From assembly GCA_043777375.1 (NCBI GenBank), contig JAYWHX010000014.1, positions 1 to 64,000 of the forward strand: DNA of 64,000 bases, in the 5' to 3' direction. The notes under the pieces were generated by a model. It made no database searches and was not told the DNA's origin. It worked only from the letters and a program-made list of their open reading frames with translations. The position numbers and the translations under genes were made by a program. Below are positions 28,294-36,503 of this stretch, one piece after another (within the stretch, counting starts at the first letter, position 1; the number at the start of each line of letters is the position of its first letter). This DNA is from TH-plancto1 sp043777375 (GTDB lineage: Bacteria > Planctomycetota > Planctomycetia > Planctomycetales > Planctomycetaceae).

Positions 28294-29877
28294 ATGACAC
28301 AGCATGATGATGTAGCCAGCTCGACTCCAGTGATTCATACCACACCGAGTGTGTGGTCGCGCATCGAAACGTTCTTCTTTGCGGAAGAGCGGCCCGTAGG
28401 ACTCTCGCTGGTCCGAATCATACTGCCGTTGGTGCTTCTGATTCCCACGCTGCATCGCGTGTTCCAAGTGCGGGAGTTCTACTCTCTCTCTGGTTCGCCG
28501 ACGCCCATTTGGAACAATTACGGGCAGCCGGATTTCCTCCCGATCCCGACTGCCCACGTGGCAGCTGGACTGTACGCGCTGTTGATCCTGGCACTGGTTT
28601 CCTCGATTCTCGGATGGCGGACGAGGCTCTCACTGTTGATCGCGGGCGTGCTGACCGCGTACTTCGGCATGGTGGATTTGATCAGCACGATGACCAAGTA
28701 CACTGTCGTGGCAACTCATGCGCTACTCTTGTTGTCACTATCAGACAGCGGTCGATTGTGGTCAGTGGATCGCTGGCTGGCTATGAAACGTGGCCATTCA
28801 TGGAGTGAGACCGGCCCAGCGTGGCCTCGACGACTGCTACAAATCCTCATCGGGGTCGTCTACCTCGGCGCCGCAACGACGAAGATGCATACCCCGGCAT
28901 TCTTCACCGGGGACCAGCTGCGACTCTGGATGCTGAGCAATGTGAATTCGGCAAATCCAGTAGGCGAGTACCTGTCTCAATATCCGGGGCTTATCTTGAC
29001 GATGGCCTACGTGACGATTGTCTGGGAAATCCTGTTTTTGTTTATGGTCTGGAAGGGGACAGCCCGGACCGTGATGCTATCACTGGGGGCGTTCTTCCAT
29101 GTCATGACATTTTTCACCTTGGGTCTGCTGGTGTTTCCACTGGTCTATTTCTCGATCTACCTGGCATGGTACGAGCAGCCAGATCATGTCGCCCTGTGTG
29201 CCAGGTGGCAGGCTTGGTTCGGGCGTGATTTCCGTGAGCAGGTCAGGGCTTCTGGTTCACTGGTGACCACACGAACTTCCTGGGGCATCCCGAGTTTTTT
29301 GAGTTGGGCTGGGTGTGCAGGATGCGCGATCGGACTGGGCATGTGGATCGACCACACATCGGACCCGTTCGGTGACCAGCGAACCGAGGGACGATTTGCC
29401 CTGAAACCCATCAGTGAAGAACGGCTGGCCGAACTGTTACGAAATGACCAGCAAGTCCATGTCACCGATAAGGTGTTCGCTCTCGACATCGGCTCCGTCA
29501 TGTTCAACGACAACCTCGTGGATCGCAAAAACCAATTCCGTCATGGGGAGCTGGCGATGGTGCAGTGCAGTTTGATGCCCCCGCACGAAGATTTGTACCT
29601 CGAAGTCCATTTGCGAAACGAGGAGGAGCAGATCATGCGTCGAATGTGGCAAGTCGTCGCTCGCGAGAATCTCCGGGGACATTTCTCGTTCCAGATGGAA
29701 GAGTCATTACCTCCGGGTGCCTATTCGGTCGTGATCAAGATCAATGGGGCTGATGCCGGTCGGCGATCTCTGGAACTACTGCCAGAGACTTCGGCCACGC
29801 CTCCTGACGCTGCGGTCTCGAACCGCTCCGAGCGAACCACGCTGCCAGTTGCGACGGTTGTGTCACCATCGCAGTAA
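28294..29877 (+). CDS. HTTM-type multi-pass membrane protein
   Basis: 527-residue integral membrane protein of the HTTM class, the horizontally transferred transmembrane domain related to vitamin K-dependent gamma-carboxylase. Several helices are visible between residues 35 and 350, for example LVRIILPLVLLIPTL, AAGLYALLILALVSSILGW, LSLGAFFHVMTFFTLGLLVF and the motif-like stretch GVVYLGAATTKMHTPAFFTG. A soluble C-terminal region of about 150 residues follows. Carboxylase activity is not demonstrable here. If it is enzymatic, the neighbouring giant protein, rich in Asp and Glu, could be a substrate, but that is speculative. It may instead be a quinone-linked or transport helper. Confidence 0.78.
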   Translation: MTQHDDVASSTPVIHTTPSVWSRIETFFFAEERPVGLSLVRIILPLVLLIPTLHRVFQVREFYSLSGSPTPIWNNYGQPDFLPIPTAHVAAGLYALLILALVSSILGWRTRLSLLIAGVLTAYFGMVDLISTMTKYTVVATHALLLLSLSDSGRLWSVDRWLAMKRGHSWSETGPAWPRRLLQILIGVVYLGAATTKMHTPAFFTGDQLRLWMLSNVNSANPVGEYLSQYPGLILTMAYVTIVWEILFLFMVWKGTARTVMLSLGAFFHVMTFFTLGLLVFPLVYFSIYLAWYEQPDHVALCARWQAWFGRDFREQVRASGSLVTTRTSWGIPSFLSWAGCAGCAIGLGMWIDHTSDPFGDQRTEGRFALKPISEERLAELLRNDQQVHVTDKVFALDIGSVMFNDNLVDRKNQFRHGELAMVQCSLMPPHEDLYLEVHLRNEEEQIMRRMWQVVARENLRGHFSFQMEESLPPGAYSVVIKINGADAGRRSLELLPETSATPPDAAVSNRSERTTLPVATVVSPSQ

Positions 29878-29973
29878 GCCCCTACAGAGCGTTGGCCATT
29901 TGACATCCTGTGCTGCCTGTGATAATCCGCACTCACCACGAGATTTGTGTTCCCTCAGCAAACACCGACACGC

Positions 29974-30393
29974 ATGAAACGGTCCTCACTCCATCGCGAC
30001 TACCGGGTTTTGATTGCCGACGATGATCGCGGCTTTCGGGAGACGCTGGAGATCATACTCGAACCACACTTTTTGATCCTCACCGTGGAGTGTGCAGAAC
30101 AGGCGATCGAGGTGGTCGAACACGATCCAATCGACCTCGTCCTGTTTGACATGCATATGCACCTGCTGACCGGTCTCGAAGCGCTGACCATCGTCAAGCA
30201 GCTGCGGGCGGAGTTGCCCTGTATTCTGATTACTGCGGATTTCACCGAGGCGCTGAAGCAGCAAGCCCTGGCTGCCCGCGCTCATGCGGTTTTGAAGAAA
30301 CCAGTCGCCCGGCGCGATCTGATCGTTCAGGTGGGAACTGCATTGTGCTCAGTCTACGATGATCCTGAACTGGCGGAATGGCTGGCCTGTTGA
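29974..30393 (+). CDS. Single-domain response regulator
   Basis: About 139-residue receiver-only protein (CheY/REC type). Acidic pocket IADDDRG (16-18), phospho-acceptor Asp59 in VLFDMHM, conserved Thr in ILITADF (88) and Lys109 in LKKPVA are all present. No DNA-binding or enzymatic output domain follows, so it must act by protein contact or phosphorelay. ATG 29974 is preferred; a GTG at 29947 is in frame. Its probable partner is the histidine kinase encoded 2.4 kb upstream in the same strand and group. Confidence 0.9.
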   Translation: MKRSSLHRDYRVLIADDDRGFRETLEIILEPHFLILTVECAEQAIEVVEHDPIDLVLFDMHMHLLTGLEALTIVKQLRAELPCILITADFTEALKQQALAARAHAVLKKPVARRDLIVQVGTALCSVYDDPELAEWLAC

Positions 30394-30495
30394 ATAATCG
30401 GTCACTAGATCGATACTCTTGTACCGGTCAGTGATCCGTCATGTTTCGGGGGTCACTATGGCACCCACACGAATTCACCGCAGGACTCGACGCTG

Positions 30496-31161
30496 ATGGC
30501 TACTGTGACGTTTCAGGTGCTCGAGGGCTTCGAGGCGGGCCGCCTGTATTGTGAGCTGTTGACTCCGATCTCGATTGGGCGAGAGGAAGAGAATGATATC
30601 CGTTTGAATGATGACCGAGTGAGCCGCTTTCACGCCAAGATCCAAGAGGACGCCGGTCGAGTCATTATGACCGACCTCGACAGTACGAACGGCACGCGGG
30701 TGAACGGACATCCCGTCCGCATGCGAGTGCTGCAACTGGGCGATCAGATTCTGTTCGGTCGCTGCCTGATGGTCTATGGCAGTCCGGAAGAGCTCGCCAG
30801 TCTGCACGCCCCGCCGAAGAAGATCTCCGATTCCGGGGTTTCTATTCTCCCACCCGGCGACTCCGAGGGAACCCATCTGCCGCATCCGCAAGAGCCCTCC
30901 CCTGCGAACGATCCGTTCGGAGGCCAGCGCCCCGAACTCCCCGGGGGACTGAGTCCATTGCAGGCTGTGCAGGTTTCGGACTTGTTGTCCTATGTCCGAT
31001 CCAGTGTGTTGTACATCCTGGAAAGCGGCGAGGAGCAAAAGCCGGTTCCACTCAAGGGCAGCAATCGCATGACGGTTCCACCCGAGGCCTGGCATTTGTT
31101 GCAGAAGGTCCAGCTCGATCTGTCGCAGTACCTGCGTGAGATTTCCGAACCAAGCCGGTAA
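30496..31161 (+). CDS. FHA-domain protein
   Basis: 221-residue protein with an N-terminal forkhead-associated domain (about 1-95) that binds phosphothreonine peptides. Hallmarks are IGREEENDI, VSRFHAKI and STNGTRVNG. A Pro/Ser-rich linker of about 50 residues and a helical C-terminal segment (about 155-215) without a known family follow. It is the last gene of the group before a metabolic peptidase. FHA proteins often control secretion systems through Ser/Thr kinases; no such kinase gene is in the window. Whether it belongs with the export cluster is uncertain. Confidence 0.88.
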   Translation: MATVTFQVLEGFEAGRLYCELLTPISIGREEENDIRLNDDRVSRFHAKIQEDAGRVIMTDLDSTNGTRVNGHPVRMRVLQLGDQILFGRCLMVYGSPEELASLHAPPKKISDSGVSILPPGDSEGTHLPHPQEPSPANDPFGGQRPELPGGLSPLQAVQVSDLLSYVRSSVLYILESGEEQKPVPLKGSNRMTVPPEAWHLLQKVQLDLSQYLREISEPSR

Positions 31162-31226
31162 TCCCCGAAGCTCTCATTTCACTCTGTTCACTCGCTCGCG
31201 CGTCGGGCTCAACGAGAAACACTGCC

Positions 31227-32606
31227 ATGAACAACACAGAACTCCAATCGGCTCTCCAGTGGAACGAGCGCTACGCAGCTGAATCGGTGGACCTGCTGAC
31301 TGCACTCCTCCGCATCCCGAGCGTGAGCGCCCAATCGGCTCACAACGCGGACACGCGGCGAGCAGCTGAGTTCGTTCGCGATCAATTGGCCAGTGCTGGT
31401 CTGAAAACGGAGCTGTGCGAGACGCCCGGCCATCCGATTGTGTATGGAGAATGGCTCGGCGCGCCGGGGGCTCCGACTGTGATGGTCTATGGGCACTACG
31501 ATGTGCAGCCGCCGGACCCACTCGACAAATGGGAGACACCTCCCTTCGAGCCCACGATTCGAAATGGACACATCTTTGCGAGGGGGGCAACGGACGATAA
31601 GGGGCAGATGTTCACACACATCCGCTCGGTCTCGGCATGGCTGAAATCGGTGGGACACCTCCCGGTGAACGTCAAGTTCGTGATCGAAGGCGAAGAAGAG
31701 GTGGGCAGCAATCACCTGGAACAGTTCCTCCGCGACAACAAACAGCGTTGCCAGAATGACATCGCGGTCGTCAGTGATACCAGCCAGTACGCACCGGGAA
31801 TACCGGCGATCACGTACGGCTTGAGGGGGATCATCGCGTGCGAGATTCTGCTGCATGGGCCGAAACAAGATTTGCACAGCGGGGTCTTTGGCGGTTCCAT
31901 CGCTAACCCGGCGAACGCTCTGGCTCGGATTGTCGGCGAACTGCACTCGGAAGACGGACGAGTGCAGATTCCTGGTTTCTACGACGATGTGACCGATCTG
32001 ACACTTCTAGAGCGTGAGGAGTGGAGCCGACTCCCGTTTGACAAGACGCAATACCTCGCCGGCATCGGGTCCGGTGACACGTGGGGCGAAACCGGTTTCA
32101 CGACACTTGAACGCCGTTGGGCGCGACCGACATGCGACGTGAATGGAATGCTGAGCGGCTATACCGGCGAAGGGCCCAAGACCATTATCCCCAGCTGGGC
32201 GATGGCCAAAATTACCTGTCGCCTGGTGCCGAGTCAGGATGCATCGAAGATCGTCGCCGGGCTGCGGAAATTTGTGGAAGCCCGCGTCCGGCCTGGCATC
32301 CGTCTCGTATTCAAAGAGCACCACGGCTGTCCCGCCACGGTGTGCGACTTCAACAGTCCCTATATGGCAGCTGCAAAGCGGGCCATCGAGAAGGGGTTTG
32401 GTAAGGCACCAGTGCTGATTCGTGAGGGTGGCTCGATTCCGGTCGTCGGCACCTTCAAAGAAATCCTCGGTGTCGACACGCTGCTGCTCGGCTGGGGCCA
32501 GAATACTGACAATTTGCATAGCCCCAACGAACGATTCTCCCTGGAAGACTTTCAGCGAGGGATTCGGGCGAGTACGTGTCTGTGGTCGGAGCTTGTTAGG
32601 AAGTAA
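31227..32606 (+). CDS. M20-family metallo-dipeptidase
   Basis: 459-residue zinc-dependent exopeptidase of the M20 dipeptidase branch, normal in length. Expected metal site residues are His90 and Asp92 (VYGHYDVQPPDPLDKW), the bridging Asp123 (ARGATDDKG), and the Glu157/Glu158 pair (IEGEEEVGS). A C-terminal His occurs in NLHSPNERF. A dimerisation lid domain lies between about 205 and 320. There is no signal peptide, so it is cytoplasmic and likely hydrolyses dipeptides or N-acyl amino acids. It appears to be a separate unit from the upstream cluster. Confidence 0.92.
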   Translation: MNNTELQSALQWNERYAAESVDLLTALLRIPSVSAQSAHNADTRRAAEFVRDQLASAGLKTELCETPGHPIVYGEWLGAPGAPTVMVYGHYDVQPPDPLDKWETPPFEPTIRNGHIFARGATDDKGQMFTHIRSVSAWLKSVGHLPVNVKFVIEGEEEVGSNHLEQFLRDNKQRCQNDIAVVSDTSQYAPGIPAITYGLRGIIACEILLHGPKQDLHSGVFGGSIANPANALARIVGELHSEDGRVQIPGFYDDVTDLTLLEREEWSRLPFDKTQYLAGIGSGDTWGETGFTTLERRWARPTCDVNGMLSGYTGEGPKTIIPSWAMAKITCRLVPSQDASKIVAGLRKFVEARVRPGIRLVFKEHHGCPATVCDFNSPYMAAAKRAIEKGFGKAPVLIREGGSIPVVGTFKEILGVDTLLLGWGQNTDNLHSPNERFSLEDFQRGIRASTCLWSELVRK

Positions 32607-32626
32607 TCCGGCTGCGATTCCGATCC

Positions 32627-32706
32627 CGCAAACACGAACACCCTGCGAAGAATCCGAAGATCCCTCGCAGGGTGTGGCGGCCTGAATCACAGGTTTCGTG
32701 TTTGCG
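32627..32706. terminator. Nested bidirectional stem-loop
   Basis: Outer arms CGCAAACACGAA (32627-32638) and TTCGTGTTTGCG (32695-32706) and inner arms ACACCCTGCGA (32638-32648) and TCGCAGGGTGT (32665-32675) are perfect inverted repeats. They lie between the convergent M20 and Gly-Asn-rich genes; the stop codon of the latter lies just beyond the outer arm. Likely serves both directions. Confidence 0.7.
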
Positions 32707-32707
32707 T

Positions 32708-33745
32708 TTAGTTCATCGCGGTCGTGGTAGTGGGGAGCTGAGAGAACTCTCCTTGCGCCACGTTGTTCTTCTCATTCACATCGACCACATCCTGAGGCAC
32801 CTCGACCGCCACCAGAATCCGGGGCATCTCGGTTGCTGTAACGGGAAGTCGAACTTCTAAAGTGACTGCTTCGCCAGACTTGAGAGCTTTGACGGTCTCC
32901 ATAGCACGGGGAGTGTCGGAGTTGGCAGGGGCGTCCCTCAGAGCGAGTAGAGCGACTCGGGTTGGCACCAGCAGATCACGACGACCCTGGTTGGCGATTG
33001 TCACTTGCAGCAGCGGTCCACGTTCAGCTGTTCCGGTTTCCGAGACCACTACACGGGCCACCAGCAGATCGATTCCCTCGGCATCGAGAGACGAGAACAG
33101 GCTGTCGACGGTTCCCGTCTGAATCTCGACCACGGTGATCGGTGCGGGAAAGTAAGCCACAGTCGGCAGCTGGCAGGGGACCACTGGAGGGCAGTGAAAC
33201 CCATAATCCCAGTTCCAGTTGTGGCAATGCCAGTGAGTTGGCCAGTGGTGGTGGTGGTTGTGGTTGTGGTGGCTACCGTTTCCATTCCCATTCCCGTTTC
33301 CATTCCCATTCCCGTTTCCATTGCCGTTGCCGTTGCCTTTCCCTGGGGGAGGCTTGATAATTGGAGTGAAGACGGGAGGATTCAGCGGGCCAGGCTTGGA
33401 CGGAAATCCGCCGGGAGGAACGAAGATCCCCGACCCGGGCTTCTTCACAATTGCTGAGTGAGAGATCCCTGAATCGAAAATCCGTGTATTCCCCACTTGT
33501 GAACCAGTCCCTTTTCTGAAATTTCCATTCTGCGGAGGCAGGTGAATTCCAACGCCTGGGTTCACATGCACTCCTCGAGTCCCTCCAGAGATGGGCTTCA
33601 ATTGCTGGTGTTGCCCATTCCCAGAACCACTCGAACGACCGGTCACTCCCGGCCCTTTTCGGCTCCCAGCCCACAGGGTCGGTGAGGAAACCAAAATCGT
33701 CAGAGCGAGGGCGGGAGCTGCCAGCCAAGTGAAAGTGCGTGTCAT
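32708..33745 (-). CDS. Exported Gly-Asn/His-rich protein, CARDB-like end
   Basis: 345-residue secreted protein starting at ATG 33745, preceded by GGAGAG; an upstream in-frame extension to 33880 is unlikely. Residues 1-25 (TRTFTWLAAPALALTILVSS) are a signal peptide. A Gly/Pro-rich low-complexity half follows, with about ten Gly-Asn dipeptides, then a His/Asn/Trp-rich patch (HHNHNHHHHWPTHWHCHNW) that could bind metal. The C-terminal 130 residues resemble a CARDB-type beta domain (LVARVVVSETGTAERGP, VDVNEKNNVAQGEF). Function is unknown; a wall or matrix role is a guess. Confidence 0.8.
   Translation of the reverse strand: MTRTFTWLAAPALALTILVSSPTLWAGSRKGPGVTGRSSGSGNGQHQQLKPISGGTRGVHVNPGVGIHLPPQNGNFRKGTGSQVGNTRIFDSGISHSAIVKKPGSGIFVPPGGFPSKPGPLNPPVFTPIIKPPPGKGNGNGNGNGNGNGNGNGNGNGSHHNHNHHHHWPTHWHCHNWNWDYGFHCPPVVPCQLPTVAYFPAPITVVEIQTGTVDSLFSSLDAEGIDLLVARVVVSETGTAERGPLLQVTIANQGRRDLLVPTRVALLALRDAPANSDTPRAMETVKALKSGEAVTLEVRLPVTATEMPRILVAVEVPQDVVDVNEKNNVAQGEFSQLPTTTTAMN
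33277..33342. repeat. Short tandem repeats encoding Gly-Asn
   Basis: Units such as TTTCCATTCCCATTCCCG recur in tandem and encode the Gly-Asn tract on the minus strand. The array keeps a 6-bp phase, so copy-number changes would stay in frame. Confidence 0.75.
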
Positions 33746-34004
33746 GATCGTCTCTCCAGTTTTTGAGTGAGGGACTGAATCAGTCCCGTCTGAAATACGA
33801 AGCGACAGCCATGGAAAAGTGTGACACAAGATTTTTGAAAGATTTTTCCGTGTCACTGGAAGTGATGAAATATGACTCACGAACCAGTCTGCTTTCGCTC
33901 ACACGCACTACCCCGTAGAGTTCCTCCTATCGACTCTGTTCGCCCGGCCACCCTGGCACTGGGTTCCCGGCCCACCGTACCTTGTTCACCTTGAGATCCC
34001 CTCC

Positions 34005-34733
34005 ATGTCGACTCCGATTTCCGCTGCCACGCTCGCCGCTTTGACCAAATACGACACACCGACCGTCTGCAATGTGATCGAACTGTTTGATGTCCGCCCT
34101 CGCAATCAGGGGTACATGAACGACAGCATCAAGAGCTGTTTTCCGAAGATGCCGCCAATGGTCGGTTTCGCGGTGACGGCCACCTTTCGCAGCATGCGGG
34201 CTCCTCGTGGCGGCGATGCCTACACAGGGATGAAGGATCAGGTCGACGCCTTTGCTGGAGTCCCCGGAGCGCCAATCATGGTGTTTCAAGATCTGGACCA
34301 ACCGTGTGTCTCAGCCACCTTCGGCGAGGTGATGTGCACAGTCTACAAGTCTTTCGGGGCGAAGGGCTTGATCACTTCAGGAGCAGGTCGCGATCTCGAC
34401 CAAGTCGAGGCGATTGATTTCCCGGTGTTCACTGGCGGATCGATTTGCTCGCACGGGTATTGTCATATGCCCCACCTGAACGTACCCGTCACGGTCGGTG
34501 GAATCTGCATCGAGCCAGGAGCCCTGCTGCATGGGGACCGCAATGGGGTCTCGGCGATTCCGATCGAGATCGCCAGCGAGATTCCCGACGCGTGCCGTGA
34601 ACTGATGGCGGGCGAGCAGATCATCCTCGACTACTGCCGCAGCGGCTCAATCACCCCTGCCGGATTCGCTGAAGCCCGCAAAGCCTCGCAGGCTGCGATC
34701 GACGCATTGGGTCTGCGGTTACGCAAGAAGTAG
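34005..34733 (+). CDS. RraA-like family protein
   Basis: 242-residue member of the RraA/HMG-aldolase-like family (often labelled dimethylmenaquinone methyltransferase-like). Recognisable parts are the N-terminal YDTPTVCNVIELF, a central AGVPGAPIMVFQD, the GLITSGAGRDLDQ loop and GALLHGDRNGVSAIP, where Gly-Asp-x-Asn-Gly is the usual substrate/metal loop (GDxDG in typical members). Family members are either aldolase/decarboxylase-like enzymes or RNase E regulators; the enzymatic branch is more likely here. It is followed 72 bp later by a ROK kinase on the same strand, which suggests carbohydrate or acid metabolism. Confidence 0.85.
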   Translation: MSTPISAATLAALTKYDTPTVCNVIELFDVRPRNQGYMNDSIKSCFPKMPPMVGFAVTATFRSMRAPRGGDAYTGMKDQVDAFAGVPGAPIMVFQDLDQPCVSATFGEVMCTVYKSFGAKGLITSGAGRDLDQVEAIDFPVFTGGSICSHGYCHMPHLNVPVTVGGICIEPGALLHGDRNGVSAIPIEIASEIPDACRELMAGEQIILDYCRSGSITPAGFAEARKASQAAIDALGLRLRKK

Positions 34734-34805
34734 ACAATCACATGTTGCGGCACATGGCAACGCGGGCCGATTCCGCTATTCTTTGCCTCACAACAAGGAG
34801 CAGTC

Positions 34806-35792
34806 ATGGCGGATGCAGCTGAGCAGGATGTGTGGATTGGGTTCGATTTGGGCGGCACGAAGATGCTGGCCCAGGCGTATGACAAGGACTTCAAAGTCCT
34901 CGGCAAGGAGCGTCGTAAAACGAAGTCGGCGGAGAAGGGCGAATCGGGCCTCGATCGAGTGATCGTGACCATTCGCACTTGCCTGGAAAGCGGTGGCATC
35001 GATCCCTCGCGATTGGCGGGGGTCGGAATTGGCTGCCCCGGACCGGTCGATATGGACCGGGGAATCGTACTGAACCCACCGAATCTGGGCTGGGAAGATG
35101 TCAACGTCCGCAAGCGACTCGAAGCCGAGTTCAAGTGTCCCATCGCCGTGCTCAACGATGTCGATGCAGGCGTTTACGGCGAATACCGATTCGGTGCAGC
35201 TGTCGGTGCCCGCTGCGTTGTGGGAGTCTTCCCCGGCACCGGGATTGGTGGCGGCTGCATTTATAACGGCGAGATTCTGCGAGGCCGGGGCAGTTCCTGT
35301 CTCGAGATCGGGCACATCCCGATTCTGCCGAATGGCCCTTTGTGCGGCTGCGGTCAGCGCGGTTGTCTGGAAGCTGTGGCCAGCCGCACGGCGATTGCCG
35401 CTCAAGCCGCGCGAGCCGTACTGCGGGGAGATGCTCCGGCTTTGGCGAAGAAAGCAGGATCGGATGTGGCCAATATTCGTAGCGGCGATTTGGCCGATTC
35501 GATTCGTGAAGGCGATCACGCCGTCGAAGAAATCATCTACGACGCAGCTCGCGCGATCGGGACAGCTGTGGCGAGCATTGTGAACTTACTCTGCCCGGAT
35601 GTGGTCGTCATGGGCGGCGGTCTGGTCGAAGCGATGCCGGAAATCTTCGTCGACTTCTCCCTGAAGGTCGCCCGCAAGAGCGTGATGCCCGCCTACCGCC
35701 GGTCATTCACCATGGTCTCCGCCAAACTCCAGGACGACGCCGGAGCCACCGGTGCCGCCGCTTGGGCGAAGTATTCGGTGACCGGCAAGTAG
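34806..35792 (+). CDS. ROK-family sugar kinase
   Basis: 328-residue ROK kinase, likely glucokinase-like. The N-terminal phosphate loop is FDLGGTKMLA. The catalytic Asp lies in VLNDVDAG. A GTGIGGGCIYNG glycine loop and the zinc-binding pattern EIGHIP...CGCGQRGCLE are intact. No helix-turn-helix is fused at the N-terminus, so it is an enzyme rather than a repressor. It is preceded by a GGAG signal (GGAGCAGTC before the ATG). Paired with the RraA-like gene upstream. The sugar cannot be told from sequence alone. Confidence 0.92.
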   Translation: MADAAEQDVWIGFDLGGTKMLAQAYDKDFKVLGKERRKTKSAEKGESGLDRVIVTIRTCLESGGIDPSRLAGVGIGCPGPVDMDRGIVLNPPNLGWEDVNVRKRLEAEFKCPIAVLNDVDAGVYGEYRFGAAVGARCVVGVFPGTGIGGGCIYNGEILRGRGSSCLEIGHIPILPNGPLCGCGQRGCLEAVASRTAIAAQAARAVLRGDAPALAKKAGSDVANIRSGDLADSIREGDHAVEEIIYDAARAIGTAVASIVNLLCPDVVVMGGGLVEAMPEIFVDFSLKVARKSVMPAYRRSFTMVSAKLQDDAGATGAAAWAKYSVTGK

Positions 35793-35832
35793 AGGGGTAA
35801 AGCACATTATTCGCCTTGTGGCCTATCGGGTC

Positions 35833-35916
35833 GGGAGGGCGAAGTTCCTGCTGAGCCGCGAGCTAGGGACGACGTTTCTTTTTGCGAGAGCGGCTCGGCA
35901 GGAGCCTCGCCCTCCC
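35833..35916. repeat. Imperfect hairpin, GGGAGGGCGA...TCGCCCTCCC
   Basis: Terminal arms GGGAGGGCGA (35833-35842) and TCGCCCTCCC (35907-35916) continue inward as imperfect complements (CTGCTGAGCCGC and GCGGCTCGGCAG). It lies between the convergent ROK and HExxH genes. It resembles a dispersed planctomycete repeat and may also terminate transcription. Confidence 0.65.
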
Positions 35917-35965
35917 GTCGGAAGTCAACCCGATATTCATGTCATGGCAGGCCAATCTTGAGGAA

Positions 35966-36436
35966 TCACTCGCCACGTGTTTCGTTGGCGGACTCTTTGG
36001 CCCGTCGGCGGTCATCGGCGAAGGCTTCGACTTCGAACGGATTGTCGTGATAGGCATCCCGGCCCGCGAGCCAGAGGACTGCTGAGCTGAGCAGATAGGC
36101 GGGTAGGAAGAGGGGGCCCCAACGTTCGTATTGGCGAACGTGAACCCATTCGTGGGATCTCACATGGTCCAGTTCAATATCGCTGGAGCCGAGGATGACA
36201 TGTCCGAGTGTCATGCCCCGCGCGTGGATAAAACGCGAACGCAAGAGGCTGGAAACAGCTCCGCCCCAAAATTCGAGCGTCGGGCCAATCCGCCGCACTT
36301 GGCCTCTGGAGCAGAGACCGATGCCGCCGACGAACAAACCCACCAGGGACGCGGGCGATGCCCACAGCCAGTACACGAGTTGGAGTGGCCAAGGGCGGTG
36401 GGCGGACTTCACGAGCGACTCCGCCTTCAAGTTCAT
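35966..36436 (-). CDS. Small HExxH membrane protein
   Basis: 156-residue protein from ATG 36436; an upstream extension to 36526 would overlap the Pcm-like gene and is unlikely. A hydrophobic segment (about 19-42, LQLVYWLWASPASLVGLFVG) anchors it. HEWVH (95-99) followed by VRQYERWGP and NPFEVEAFA (132-140) is the arrangement of small zinc metalloprotease-like proteins, where a Glu in NPFExEA may be the third ligand. A second hydrophobic stretch (109-124) separates them. Function is unknown. It lies just downstream of the Pcm-like gene on the same strand. Confidence 0.7.
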   Translation of the reverse strand: MNLKAESLVKSAHRPWPLQLVYWLWASPASLVGLFVGGIGLCSRGQVRRIGPTLEFWGGAVSSLLRSRFIHARGMTLGHVILGSSDIELDHVRSHEWVHVRQYERWGPLFLPAYLLSSAVLWLAGRDAYHDNPFEVEAFADDRRRAKESANETRGE

Positions 36437-36503
36437 CGATCGGAAATCATGGGATTCTCTGCCACCACAGAAACGGAATGAAGTCCGTTTTACAGGGCTA
36501 ACT

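Noticed and set aside
33746..33880. N-terminal extension of the Gly-Asn-rich protein
   Set aside because: A signal peptide and GGAGAG signal mark the internal ATG 33745 as the start.
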